NCBI GenBank assembly: GCA_028683385.1
Contig: JAQUIJ010000012.1
Location: 124,001-188,000 of the forward strand
Length of the DNA stretch: 64,000 bases
Origin: Prolixibacteraceae bacterium
GTDB taxonomy: Bacteria; Bacteroidota; Bacteroidia; Bacteroidales; Prolixibacteraceae
Reading direction: 5' to 3'
The translations under genes and the position numbers were made by a program. The number at the start of each line of letters is the position of its first letter. The first letter of the stretch is position 1. A model generated the notes under the pieces. That model ran no database searches and was not told the DNA's origin. It saw only the letters and a list, made by a program, of their open reading frames with translations. Shown here one piece after another: positions 25,160 to 34,708 of the stretch.

Positions 25160-26206
25160 ATGTCTCTTAGTTGTATGAAAACAAATCAACATATTGACGA
25201 TAAAAATTGGGAGTTACTCGCTAAATCGATTTACGACGAAAATCCTGAAGTTGCAGCAGAAGAAAGCAAATCTGTTGTGAAGGAAATATTCTCGTCAGAA
25301 AGCGAAGGCGAGCAACTTTTAAAAATGACAAAGCAGGTTGACTTGTATTTTGATCTGAAAAAGTATCCGGTCGAGCAGGCATGGGGTAAAGTAGAGTCCC
25401 GGATTCACCATCGAATTTCATCTGGAAATACTATAATCCGGAAGTTGATTTCAAATCCGATATACAGGTTTGCCGCAGCGATTTTGATTGCTGCTGTTCT
25501 TCTGGTTTCCGGATATGAAGTCTTTTACAATCCTTCGGCAACCGTGGTTATGCTAGAATTAACATCGGCCAATAAGGTTTTGAATACATTTACATTGCCC
25601 GACGGTACTTTGGTGACTTTAAATAGCGATACCAAAGTGTTTTATCCAAAGAAGTTTGGGCGTAAAACCCGTGAGATTAGTATTGAAGGAGAAGCTTTTT
25701 TTGAAGTAAAACCAAACAAAAATAAACCTTTCATTATTCATGCCGGAAAAGCGCAAATCAAAGTAGTTGGTACCAGCTTTAGTGTGAGTGCATATCCGGA
25801 GACTAAATTGGTTGAAGTCATTGTTCAGACCGGTAAAGTGCAGGTTATGAATAAAATGACTGAGACTTTACAAACCGAAGAACTGATCCTGACTCCGGGA
25901 GACAAAGGGACATTGGTTTATGAGAGCAAGACGTTGCATAAAACCACGAACCAAGATCCTAATTTTTTAGCCTGGAAGACGCGCAACCTGATTTTTAAGG
26001 CGACTTCGTTACGCGAAGTAATTGAAAATTTAGAAAAAGTTTACAAAGTAAACATCAGTTTAGCCGATCCAAAGCTAAACGAACTTCTGCTCACTGCCCA
26101 GTTCAATAACTATCCTCTCGATTTTATTTTGAAAGTGATCGAAACCACTTTCAAAATAGAGGCACAGGAGATCGATGGACAGTATTTTTTAAAAGCTCGA
26201 TCCTAA
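25160..26206 (+). CDS. FecR-family anti-sigma factor
   Basis: A 348-residue inner-membrane protein. The cytoplasmic part (1-100) binds the sigma factor; a membrane helix lies at about 105-122 (YRFAAAILIAAVLLVSGYEV). The periplasmic part has the FecR domain (about 135-240: FTLPDGTLVTLNSDTKVFYP, EISIEGEAFFEVKPNKNKPF, VVGTSFSVSAYPE) and a C-terminal STN-like DUF4974 domain (about 275-345: RNLIFKATSLREVIENLEKV). In the FecIR pathway the periplasmic part receives a signal from the STN domain of an outer-membrane receptor; here the following two genes carry STN domains but no TonB barrel. Start could be 25160 or ATG 25175. Confidence 0.94.
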   Translation: MSLSCMKTNQHIDDKNWELLAKSIYDENPEVAAEESKSVVKEIFSSESEGEQLLKMTKQVDLYFDLKKYPVEQAWGKVESRIHHRISSGNTIIRKLISNPIYRFAAAILIAAVLLVSGYEVFYNPSATVVMLELTSANKVLNTFTLPDGTLVTLNSDTKVFYPKKFGRKTREISIEGEAFFEVKPNKNKPFIIHAGKAQIKVVGTSFSVSAYPETKLVEVIVQTGKVQVMNKMTETLQTEELILTPGDKGTLVYESKTLHKTTNQDPNFLAWKTRNLIFKATSLREVIENLEKVYKVNISLADPKLNELLLTAQFNNYPLDFILKVIETTFKIEAQEIDGQYFLKARS

Positions 26207-26225
26207 CTTTTATTGTTTAAATGCC

Positions 26226-27851
26226 ATGAAAACAATTCGAATTATACCCTCTTTTATATTTTTCATAATTTGTGTTTTGTTTGTTTCATTGCCAGTTCAG
26301 TCTTTTAGTCAGAAGCAAAATACCAAAACACAAAAACAAAGCACCATTCAAAATAAAGCGCAGGAACTTAAAAAAGATCAGAAGGCTGATGTTCTTGACC
26401 AAAATATAAGTATTTACGCTGAAAATGAATCACTATCGAATGTGATTGAACGTATCTGCAGCTACCTTCATCTCGACTATTCTTATAACTCAAGCCTTAT
26501 TGAAGGAAAGAATATTAGTTTGAATATGTCAAACAAGCCCATTAAATATGTGCTTAGTCAGCTGATGAAAGATTCTAAACTTCTTTTCGAGATTCAGGAT
26601 AATCTGCTGGTTGTCAGAGATCACGACCAAATGGATAAAAGTCTCGACTACGACAAGAAAATGAGAAACTACACCGATCAGGCTGGGTTTGTATTTGATA
26701 ATCCGAAGAAAAAGTCGGTTACATTCAATTTTAAATCATCCAATAATTTGATTATCATTCCGGTAGCGATTAATAATTCGGATACCCTAAATTTTATTCT
26801 CGATACCGGGGTCAGATATCCGATTATTACCGAATTGCCTTTTGTTAATAAACTGAATCTGAATTATCTACAACCGATTAGTGTTAAGGGACTTGGTGAA
26901 GGTGAACAACTGACGGCATACCGTTCGGGCAGTAATACCATTAATTTGGATGGACTGGTAGCGTATGATCAGGAAATCCATATGGTTATTAATGAAAATT
27001 TTCAAATATCACATATCCTTGGAATGCCTGTTCATGGATTGATTGGCTTTAATTTGTTTAAAGATTATGTGGTTAAAATTGACTATTCTGAGCACAAAAT
27101 TACACTTATAAAGCCTGAATACTTTGATTACAAGGAAAGAGAAAGGGATATTGTTCTTCCGCTCAGTTTTGAACAGGGCAAACCTTTCGTAACAACCAGT
27201 ATTGTAACCGATAAAAATGATGAGGTACCAGTTAAATTGTTGGTTGATACCGGTGCAAGCGACGCTATTTGGTTATCAACAAATTCGGACAGTCGGATTG
27301 CATTACCAGAAAACCACATCGAGACATTTTTGGGTCGTGGATTAAGTGGTGATTTATATGGGAAAAAGGGACGTATAGGAGCAATTTGGGTTGGACCGCT
27401 TGTTTTGTATGAACCAATTGTAGCTTTTCCTGATAACGATTTGGTTGATCAGTTAATTGGCAAGAACGATCGCAACGGTACGCTTGGCGCTGAAATTCTC
27501 CGCAGGTTTTACATCACTATGGATTATCCGGGCAAACGTTTGATTTTACGTCCCAATGGCGATCTGAAGGATGATTTTAACTACAACATGAGCGGTTTGG
27601 AGGTTACCAATCCAATGCCAGGCCTTCCGATCTTTTTGGTTAGCAATATCCGTAAAAATTCACCAGCGTATTATGCCGGAATTCTGGAAAATGACCAAAT
27701 CATTTCATTAAATAACACAAATAACAAGTCTTTGACATTAAATGATATAAATTTGTTATTCCAAAGCCAACAGGACAGACGTATAAAAATGACTGTTCTT
27801 CGCAATGGAGAACAAGTAAAAGCTGAATTTTTTCTGAAAAAAATGTTCTGA
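26226..27851 (+). CDS. STN-domain / double retropepsin-like aspartyl protease / PDZ protein
   Basis: A 541-residue exported protein (signal peptide about 1-29, MKTIRIIPSFIFFIICVLFV). An STN domain occupies about 58-135 (ISIYAENESLSNVIERICSY, KYVLSQLMKDSKLLFEIQDN, LLVVRD). Two retropepsin-like units follow, each with an intact DTG: FILDTGVRYP (Asp near 191) and LLVDTGASDAIW (Asp near 340), together giving the two active-site aspartates a pepsin-type pair needs. A C-terminal PDZ domain (about 445-540) has GILENDQIISLNN. STN domains normally signal to FecR from TonB receptors; here one is joined to a predicted periplasmic protease directly downstream of sigma and FecR genes. Activity and substrate are unproven. 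Confidence 0.85.
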   Translation: MKTIRIIPSFIFFIICVLFVSLPVQSFSQKQNTKTQKQSTIQNKAQELKKDQKADVLDQNISIYAENESLSNVIERICSYLHLDYSYNSSLIEGKNISLNMSNKPIKYVLSQLMKDSKLLFEIQDNLLVVRDHDQMDKSLDYDKKMRNYTDQAGFVFDNPKKKSVTFNFKSSNNLIIIPVAINNSDTLNFILDTGVRYPIITELPFVNKLNLNYLQPISVKGLGEGEQLTAYRSGSNTINLDGLVAYDQEIHMVINENFQISHILGMPVHGLIGFNLFKDYVVKIDYSEHKITLIKPEYFDYKERERDIVLPLSFEQGKPFVTTSIVTDKNDEVPVKLLVDTGASDAIWLSTNSDSRIALPENHIETFLGRGLSGDLYGKKGRIGAIWVGPLVLYEPIVAFPDNDLVDQLIGKNDRNGTLGAEILRRFYITMDYPGKRLILRPNGDLKDDFNYNMSGLEVTNPMPGLPIFLVSNIRKNSPAYYAGILENDQIISLNNTNNKSLTLNDINLLFQSQQDRRIKMTVLRNGEQVKAEFFLKKMF

Positions 27852-27936
27852 AACGAACATGTATTCTATAACTTAAAAATTAAGTATATGTGTGCATGTG
27901 AGTTCCATCCGGCCTTAAAAAACAAATGATTATCGG

Positions 27937-29514
27937 ATGAAAATGAAGCCAGTTTGCGGATTATTTTTGATTGTTTTCCTTTTGTCGTTTAGGATATCCT
28001 TCGGACAAAAGGAAAACAATTCCGTACTGGAAAAGAAAATAAGTATTGAAGCGTACAATGAAACGATAGCTTCTATTTTAGATCAGATTTCGTCACAGGC
28101 ACAGGTTTTTTTTTCCTATGATGCATTGATGATTGAAGCCGAAAAAAAAACTGATATTTCAATCGCCGACAAAACAATCAGGGAAACACTCGACTCATTA
28201 TTCAATGGGAAATTTGTATATAAAGTTCTTGGAGAACAAATCATTATTGCCATTCCGGAAATTGATGAGGTAAAAAAAAAGGACATTGACGTAGTAAAGG
28301 AAAAACCAAAGATCATTGTATTTCGTGGTAAAGTCGTCGATAATGATGAAAAGGATGTACTTCCTTATGCCAGCGTTTTTATTTTCAGGAAAAATATTGG
28401 TACCGTTTCGAACAATGATGGTGAATTTGAACTGAAAATTCCGGAATCGATGAAACAAGATACCATCATTATTTCATGTTTAGGATACCGGCAACAGATA
28501 CAGCCCATAGGAGAAATAACAGATAAGGGTTATCAAATTGCCTTGGAACCATCTTCTGTTCAGTTAAAGGAAATTAAGGTAACAGCTATTAATTCAGATG
28601 ATATTATAAGAAAAATCCTTTCGAAGATTTCACTGAATTATTCTCGTGATGGTGAGATTATGACTTCTTTTTATCGGGAAGTCTTAAAGCAAGACAATCA
28701 TTATATTGATGTTGCAGAGGCACTTATGGAAATTCGAAAAGCTTCTTACGATAATTCCTTCGCTCAGGATAAGGTCAAAGTGATCAAAGGTCGTAAAAGT
28801 CAGAATGTTATGCCGTTTAAATTTGTTGATTTTAAGATACAAGGTGGTCCGTACTATATTACCAAGCTGGATGTAGTAAAAACTCTCGATTCATTTCTTG
28901 ATCCTGAGTTTCGTGATTTTTACAAATTTTCTACAGAAGGTATTATTGAAGTTGATAATCGTGATACCTATGTTGTTTATTTTAAGCCGAAAGAGAAGGT
29001 TGATTATCCCTGCTATCAAGGTAAATTGTATGTCGATATGTCTTCTTTCGCGCTTGTTAGAGCCGAATTTGGCCTAAGTAGGGCCGGACTGAAATTTGCA
29101 CGCGAATCGCTAATTAAAAAGAAACCCAAAGACTTTTATGTCAGACCAATTAAAGTTGAATATAAAGTAAGTTACCGCCGGGCCGATAACAAATGGCACT
29201 TGAGCACAGCCCAGACTTCTATTAATTTTAGAGTAAAGAGCAAAGGCGATAAGGTTAATTCGGTTTTTTACAGCGATTCGGAACTGTTGGTTACTGATAT
29301 CAAGCCTGACAACCGAACCCACTATAAAAAGGATGAAATGTTTAACTCGAAAGATATATTTACTGAAGTTGTAACGAATTTTGATGACGGATTTTGGGGT
29401 GATTACAACATCATTAAACCCTCTGAAGAACTGAGGAAATCATTGCAGGATTATTCGATGAAAAACGACTCTTTATTTAACTCTGATGAAAAGAATGCTA
29501 ACCACACTAAATAA
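27937..29514 (+). CDS. STN and carboxypeptidase-regulatory-like domain exported protein
   Basis: A 525-residue exported protein (signal peptide MKMKPVCGLFLIVFLLSFRI, then SFGQ). STN domain at about 30-108 (ISIEAYNETIASILDQISSQ), CarboxypepD_reg-like beta-sandwich at about 128-205 (FRGKVVDNDEKDVLPYASVF, NNDGEFELKIPE, IIISCLGYRQ), then a 300-residue region with conserved SFYREVLKQDNHYIDVAEAL and beta-rich segments similar to DUF5686-like periplasmic parts. It begins like an STN-type TonB receptor but has no plug or 22-strand barrel, so it cannot be a transporter by itself. It lies 85 bp after the aspartyl-protease gene and 10 bp before the MG2 gene. Role inferred as a signalling or assembly component. 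Confidence 0.8.
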   Translation: MKMKPVCGLFLIVFLLSFRISFGQKENNSVLEKKISIEAYNETIASILDQISSQAQVFFSYDALMIEAEKKTDISIADKTIRETLDSLFNGKFVYKVLGEQIIIAIPEIDEVKKKDIDVVKEKPKIIVFRGKVVDNDEKDVLPYASVFIFRKNIGTVSNNDGEFELKIPESMKQDTIIISCLGYRQQIQPIGEITDKGYQIALEPSSVQLKEIKVTAINSDDIIRKILSKISLNYSRDGEIMTSFYREVLKQDNHYIDVAEALMEIRKASYDNSFAQDKVKVIKGRKSQNVMPFKFVDFKIQGGPYYITKLDVVKTLDSFLDPEFRDFYKFSTEGIIEVDNRDTYVVYFKPKEKVDYPCYQGKLYVDMSSFALVRAEFGLSRAGLKFARESLIKKKPKDFYVRPIKVEYKVSYRRADNKWHLSTAQTSINFRVKSKGDKVNSVFYSDSELLVTDIKPDNRTHYKKDEMFNSKDIFTEVVTNFDDGFWGDYNIIKPSEELRKSLQDYSMKNDSLFNSDEKNANHTK

Positions 29515-29524
29515 GATCGCGCAT

Positions 29525-32101
29525 ATGAAAACATTCACTTTATTGTTATTAATGCTTTTGTCCGGATTATTGCTTCCAGCTCAGGACCAGAGTCCAATTC
29601 CTAAAATTAGCCTCCAGATTACCAATTACTTTAGTGTTTATCCCCGTGAGAATATTTTTCTGAAGACGGATAAAACTCTTTATAAACCCGGAGAAACCAT
29701 TTGGTTCAGGTCTTTTGCTTCTCAAACAGATAATCCGTTGGTTTCCGGTGAAAGCAGTAAACTCTACGTCAGTCTTTTCGACAAAACAGGAAAGAATATT
29801 ACTAAAGGTACTTTCCGGATGAGTAATGGATCTTGTTCGGGTGACTTACAGATTCCGGATAAATTAGCTGGCGATTCCTATTTCCTGATTGCCTATTCTT
29901 CGGAGCAGAGCTCGTTAGAGCAAATCCCAATTGTAAAGTTGGAAATTGATCCGCAATACAGTAACCAGTGGGTTGTTGAGGCGTTCGCAAAGGATAGCAT
30001 TTCTATTTCGGGAAAGAAAAATGAACTTTTTGTGGTTCTCAGTGATAATTCAGGTGCTGTTCAGAAAAACGAACAGTTGCGCTATGAAATTAAAAATGGC
30101 ACTGAAACAATTGAAAAAGATAAAGTCAAGACCGATGAATCAGGCAAAGTCAGTATTCCTTTTACGATTCCGGCCAAAACCAATGGGGAACCATTTATTT
30201 GTGAACTATCTGATTCGAAAGGCGAGTGGAAACATGAAGTGTTTCTCCCTACAAACCTTGATCCTGTTGTGATTAGATTTTACCCTGAAGGTGGAAATTT
30301 GATAGCCGGAGTTCCTACCAAGATTGGATACACAGCCTTCAATAAATGGGGAATTCCAGTTAGTGTCGAAGGAGCTGTTTTGAATCAGGAAGGCCAACAG
30401 GTGACTCCTGTTAAAACTTTGACCAAAGGACTTGGTCTCTTCTCTGTCATTTATCCCGGTCAACAAAAGTTAAAGCTTCTTCTTTCAGGAACAACAGGCC
30501 AAAATCAATCGTTTGAACTACCAGCTTCAACTGCGAATGGTCTTGCTATTTCTGTTGTAAAAACCGATGCCCAATTTATCTATGCCAACCTAACTTTTCC
30601 TGATAAGCAAAAGCATACTGTAGCACTTACTGTTACTCATGGCAATAATGTATATTGGGCCGGCGACATGGAGATTGATGGAGTTGGAAGATTGAAAATT
30701 CCTGCCGATCAATTGCCTCAGGGTATTAATTTATTATCAGCATTTTCAAAAGAGGGAAACTTACTGGCTGAGCGTATTGTTTTTAAAGACAATAAACAGG
30801 AGCTTAAAGTTAACATACAGCCAGAGAAAACCAGTTTGTCTGTTGGCGAAAAAATGAAGGTAAAGGTTAAACTTACCGATGAAAACAATCAAGCTGTTTC
30901 AGCAAATGTTACAGTAGCAGTTACTGACAAATTCCGTAACGATTCGGATAAGACACAGATTGAAGAATACCTTCAGTTTGAATCAGAATTAGAATCTCCA
31001 CTTTCGTTATTTCCTGAAGCATTTAAAGACAAAGGCAGGAATGCCACACTGATGGATATTTTCCTGATTGCGAACCGGGTTAAGGGCTTTGATTGGGCAA
31101 AAATCAGGCAGTTTAAGCCTGAAAATGCTTCTTATACAAATACTGCGAACTTCAGAATATCAGGGTTTGTAACTGACAAAAGTGGTAGCAAAGTAAATAA
31201 AGCGAAAGTAAGTTTGGTGAATAATAAAAACATGCAACTGCATACAACAACTACTAATTCAGAAGGTATCTTTTCTTTTTCGAATCTGTATATGAGCAAT
31301 GTTGATGATTTTTCTGCCAAAGCAACTGATTCTGACGGGAAACATGATTTGAATGTAAATATGATCAAGAATCTTGAAGGGCAGATTTCTGTTTATATTG
31401 CCGATAATATGAAGAAATTCAATTTAATAAGTTCAGAAAAGGTTGTCAATAAGACCTATTTCGATAATAATGAGGATTTGTTCCCTAAGGCACCCAAGGT
31501 TAATAAAGCCAACACCCAAAGCTTGGATAATCAGCGAAAGCTATTAAATTCAGCAACAAGTATTCTGGACGTAATAAAAACAATAAAGCCATATAAAATT
31601 GTAAATAATCAGATTGTATTCTTTGGATCAGAGAATTCACTCAACTACCAGGGAGGCGCTTTACTTGTTTTAGATGGGCAAATGATGGGGACTGATATTG
31701 GGTCAATTCAAGGATTTTCGCCATCTGACATTGACCACATTAATGTTTCGACTAACCCAATGGATATTCAAAAGTACACTGGATTAAATTCAGTTGGAGT
31801 AATTGAAATATTTCAGAAGAAGGCAAAAACCACCGAATCGGATAGCCCAAAAGCTACGAATGAAAAATTTGACGGTGAATTCCGGATTCCAAGCGACTTT
31901 TCTGCCGAACCGGTAAACCCAAAACGAAATATGCGAACTACTTTACTTTGGATTCCAAATCAACAAGTTGATCAAAGCGGGCAATTTGAATTTGAAGTTA
32001 CCGCAGGAAAAGTGATTTCCGATTTCGTAATTGAAGTGCAGGGAATGACTCCAGATGGAAGGATGGGAAGCGGAAACGCGAGTTTTGGGGTAACCAAATA
32101 G
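29525..32101 (+). CDS. MG2-domain large exported protein with TonB-plug-like segment
   Basis: From ATG 29525 (858 residues) there is a clean signal peptide (MKTFTLLLLMLLSGLLLPAQ); an ATG at 29486 would overlap the previous gene and push the signal sequence inward. An alpha-2-macroglobulin-type MG2 domain starts near residue 37 (NIFLKTDKTLYKPGETIWFR), several further beta-sandwich units follow, a CarboxypepD_reg-like unit is near 540 (FRISGFVTDKSGSKVNKAKV) and a plug-like segment near 715-770 (ALLVLDGQMMG, GVIEIFQKK). The C-terminal part returns to MG-like beta structure. There is no thioester motif. Proteins of this kind occur with TonB systems in Bacteroidota; exact function unknown. A strong terminator closes the operon. 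Confidence 0.8.
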   Translation: MKTFTLLLLMLLSGLLLPAQDQSPIPKISLQITNYFSVYPRENIFLKTDKTLYKPGETIWFRSFASQTDNPLVSGESSKLYVSLFDKTGKNITKGTFRMSNGSCSGDLQIPDKLAGDSYFLIAYSSEQSSLEQIPIVKLEIDPQYSNQWVVEAFAKDSISISGKKNELFVVLSDNSGAVQKNEQLRYEIKNGTETIEKDKVKTDESGKVSIPFTIPAKTNGEPFICELSDSKGEWKHEVFLPTNLDPVVIRFYPEGGNLIAGVPTKIGYTAFNKWGIPVSVEGAVLNQEGQQVTPVKTLTKGLGLFSVIYPGQQKLKLLLSGTTGQNQSFELPASTANGLAISVVKTDAQFIYANLTFPDKQKHTVALTVTHGNNVYWAGDMEIDGVGRLKIPADQLPQGINLLSAFSKEGNLLAERIVFKDNKQELKVNIQPEKTSLSVGEKMKVKVKLTDENNQAVSANVTVAVTDKFRNDSDKTQIEEYLQFESELESPLSLFPEAFKDKGRNATLMDIFLIANRVKGFDWAKIRQFKPENASYTNTANFRISGFVTDKSGSKVNKAKVSLVNNKNMQLHTTTTNSEGIFSFSNLYMSNVDDFSAKATDSDGKHDLNVNMIKNLEGQISVYIADNMKKFNLISSEKVVNKTYFDNNEDLFPKAPKVNKANTQSLDNQRKLLNSATSILDVIKTIKPYKIVNNQIVFFGSENSLNYQGGALLVLDGQMMGTDIGSIQGFSPSDIDHINVSTNPMDIQKYTGLNSVGVIEIFQKKAKTTESDSPKATNEKFDGEFRIPSDFSAEPVNPKRNMRTTLLWIPNQQVDQSGQFEFEVTAGKVISDFVIEVQGMTPDGRMGSGNASFGVTK

Positions 32102-32106
32102 AATGC

Positions 32107-32143
32107 AAAGGATTCCATCTCATTTTAAAAGATGGAATCCTTT
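32107..32143 (+). terminator. Terminator of the sigma/FecR/STN operon
   Basis: AAAGGATTCCATC (32107-32119) pairs with GATGGAATCCTTT (32131-32143), followed by CTTTTAT, six bases after the last stop codon. Confidence 0.9.
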
Positions 32144-32281
32144 CTTTTATATTGGCTTCCTGCAAGAAATTCCAACGTTTTTGGGTACTTACACAAAATC
32201 GGGTTCAATAAGTAAGTCAGGACTAGAAACCATGTGTTATTGCCTGGATAATTTTATTCATTTTGAATTGATGATTTCCGA

Positions 32282-34684
32282 TTACTTGGTTGTTGCTGAT
32301 ATTTCAGGGACGTTTTGTGCCGATTGCATTAACCCAACACCCGATTCCATCGATTTTGGACAGGCTCCAAATTCATCAACGAATGTTTTGCCAACCGTAT
32401 CGAATGTTTTGGTTTGTTCCAGAAGTGATTCCATTTTCGGAATTGATTTCTCTGAAACCTGCTGGAATTCGGCTGGTTTTGCTTTGGTGGCTTCCAAAAG
32501 CGAATTCAAAACCGTTTGCCAATCCTGGAGTGTCTGAATGTAGTTGGTCAAAGGACCTTTGCTGAACGTGTCGACGCATTTTTCCAGGTTTTCCATTCCG
32601 GTTTGCAGGCTTGAAAATCCTTTCTGGCTAACATCCAGCGTATTGGCATGGTCGCAACCACATTCAGCCGGGCCAAATGGTAGTCCAACCTGCCGGGGTT
32701 CGCTGGTTGGTGGAGGTGGCGAAATTTCCGTTCCCTCATCCGAAGGTTGGTCGGTGGTTGAAGGCTCGGTTGGTTGAGTTTCTTCCGATGTGACAGGCTC
32801 CTTAGCCGGGGGCGTTTGTGTTTGGGAAGTGGGTTCTGTGGAGGTGGGAGTTGGGTTTTTACCCGGGTCGGTCTTTGGTTCCTGCGTCCCTTGTGGTGCC
32901 TGAGAACCTCTCCGGCACAGCTTTTGCCTGTTGACCAAGTCGATGATGATGTTGTTCCAGTGTTCTGCCTCCTTAACGGCGCTTTGTAATCCCCTGTTTG
33001 CTCCAATCATTTTTCCCAGATCCTGGCCAAATTCATTGGCAGCCTGAAGAGTCTCAATCGATCCTGCAATAGCTTGCTGCATGGCTTTCCCGCCAAGTTC
33101 GACAATCAGTTGCGAGATATTGCTCACCTGTGACAAGGCGTCGCCGCCCTTCATAATATCCATCACGTTCGAAGCTTTGCCGTAAATTCCTGCCGCAGTT
33201 TCTACACCAGCACCAGCAGTTGTTCCTCCGGCAAGTGTTCCAACAATCAACCCGGCAGTTTTTACGGCCAGGTTTCCGGTTGATTCAGCGATCTTACTGT
33301 CCATTTCTTCGAATTCCTTGGTTCCCACAATCCGCTCAATGGCTTGGTAAGCATCTTTTTGTCCCTCCTTGGCCGCTTTCATCATTCGCTCAAGAGTGGC
33401 AATGGTTTCGTCGTCACAGTTTACGATTTCCACATTAACGGCCGGTCCGGTTGTATTACCACAGTTTGTTTTTGCCTGAAAGGTGGTTTTTCCTTCACGC
33501 GTACCTGTTAATTCAACTGCTTCTGATAACCCGACAACCGACAGAACGGATTGATCGGTAGAGACGAAATCGACTAATTCCTCTACGTTCGATGGCTGAG
33601 CCGAAACCGGAATTTTAAGTACGCCTGAAAGTTTTTTCCCATCAACATCGAAAAGCGCAATCTGCGGGATTTCCTGGCCGTTGTTGTAATTTTCGATTTT
33701 CACGCAGGAGGCAGGTTGTGAGGTCGTATTCGTCTTTCCTTCAGGGCTGGTATATTCCACATACAGTGTACCTTTTCCGGGGGATGCCCCTGTCAGATTG
33801 GCCGATGATTCACCGTCAGGTTGAACGTTCAGAAGATTTTCGGGTTCCACCCAAAACCGAAATTTTCCACCTTCGGGTTTTCCGGATGCCATCACATCGC
33901 TTTGTTCGTCTGTTCCAAGTTCCGAACAACCATAAAGAGTGAGTTCCGGTTTGTCGGGTTCTTTATACGGAGCAATGGTTACTTCCAGGGTAGCATCACT
34001 GGTTGTATATTCCATGCCGTCAACTGTACTTCTTTGTTTGTTTTCATTCATCTTCCAGCTTGCCTGGTAACCTTTGCCGGTTTTGGTTATTTTACAGTTG
34101 GACGAAGAAGCTTCTCCTCCTCCAGAACATGTGATATTGTAATCATAGCTTCCGCCATAATCAATCCATTCACCGTCGCGGAACGTTTGCCTTTTAGGGT
34201 TTGAAACTCCTTTTATGCCAATAATAACTTCGACGAACTTGCTGTCATTAGAATAATTAAACATTACGGTTGCTCCTGGCGAAGCCTTACCAGAAACTTC
34301 ACCATTCTCTTTATCACCGGCGATTAACTTTCCATCAATAGTTTCAATATAACTTGAGGAATGTGAGCTTGAACCAGATCCGGTAACGATCATGGGTTTA
34401 GGATCTCCTGCTCCTGAATCGAACCAGAAATCATTCAAAGGGTCATCAGCCTGGTTTTCGATAACAACTGTGACTGTTCCACTTGAAGCACTTCTACCTG
34501 AAGAATGTTTTTCTTCTTTCCAAAGTTTATCTCCCGCCATAAAACTTTTAACAGTATCTCTCCGGAATGTGGAATTATTGGTAATTTTTGCGGTAAGAAG
34601 CCACAATTCCCTTTCTGTTGGATCCTGGGCAAAAGAATTCCAGTTCAGGAGGATCAGGATTGCAAAAAATAGTATTCGTTTCAT
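32282..34684 (-). CDS. Large exported protein of unknown function
   Basis: An 800-residue protein with signal peptide MKRILFFAILILLNWNSFAQ. Residues 20-450 are beta-rich and include Ig-like stretches (PQIALFDVDGKKLSGVLKIP, GTREGKTTFQAKTNCGN). A helical Gly/Ala-rich part follows (about 460-590; GLIVGTLAGGTTAGAGVETA), which could insert in or lie on a membrane, then a Pro/Thr/Glu/Ser-rich spacer (about 600-665) and a helical C-terminal domain with paired cysteines (AECGCDHAN, EKCVDTF). It is the last gene of a seven-gene minus-strand cluster of exported proteins. I recognise no family; a surface or secreted multi-domain structural protein is possible. Confidence 0.7.
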   Translation of the reverse strand: MKRILFFAILILLNWNSFAQDPTERELWLLTAKITNNSTFRRDTVKSFMAGDKLWKEEKHSSGRSASSGTVTVVIENQADDPLNDFWFDSGAGDPKPMIVTGSGSSSHSSSYIETIDGKLIAGDKENGEVSGKASPGATVMFNYSNDSKFVEVIIGIKGVSNPKRQTFRDGEWIDYGGSYDYNITCSGGGEASSSNCKITKTGKGYQASWKMNENKQRSTVDGMEYTTSDATLEVTIAPYKEPDKPELTLYGCSELGTDEQSDVMASGKPEGGKFRFWVEPENLLNVQPDGESSANLTGASPGKGTLYVEYTSPEGKTNTTSQPASCVKIENYNNGQEIPQIALFDVDGKKLSGVLKIPVSAQPSNVEELVDFVSTDQSVLSVVGLSEAVELTGTREGKTTFQAKTNCGNTTGPAVNVEIVNCDDETIATLERMMKAAKEGQKDAYQAIERIVGTKEFEEMDSKIAESTGNLAVKTAGLIVGTLAGGTTAGAGVETAAGIYGKASNVMDIMKGGDALSQVSNISQLIVELGGKAMQQAIAGSIETLQAANEFGQDLGKMIGANRGLQSAVKEAEHWNNIIIDLVNRQKLCRRGSQAPQGTQEPKTDPGKNPTPTSTEPTSQTQTPPAKEPVTSEETQPTEPSTTDQPSDEGTEISPPPPTSEPRQVGLPFGPAECGCDHANTLDVSQKGFSSLQTGMENLEKCVDTFSKGPLTNYIQTLQDWQTVLNSLLEATKAKPAEFQQVSEKSIPKMESLLEQTKTFDTVGKTFVDEFGACPKSMESGVGLMQSAQNVPEISATTK

Positions 34685-34708
34685 CAGAAAAATAGATTTA
34701 CTAATTGA

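Noticed and set aside
32103-32537. Plus-strand 144-codon frame after the STN operon
   Set aside because: It starts inside a terminator hairpin and overlaps the 3' end of the 800-residue gene; no family resemblance.
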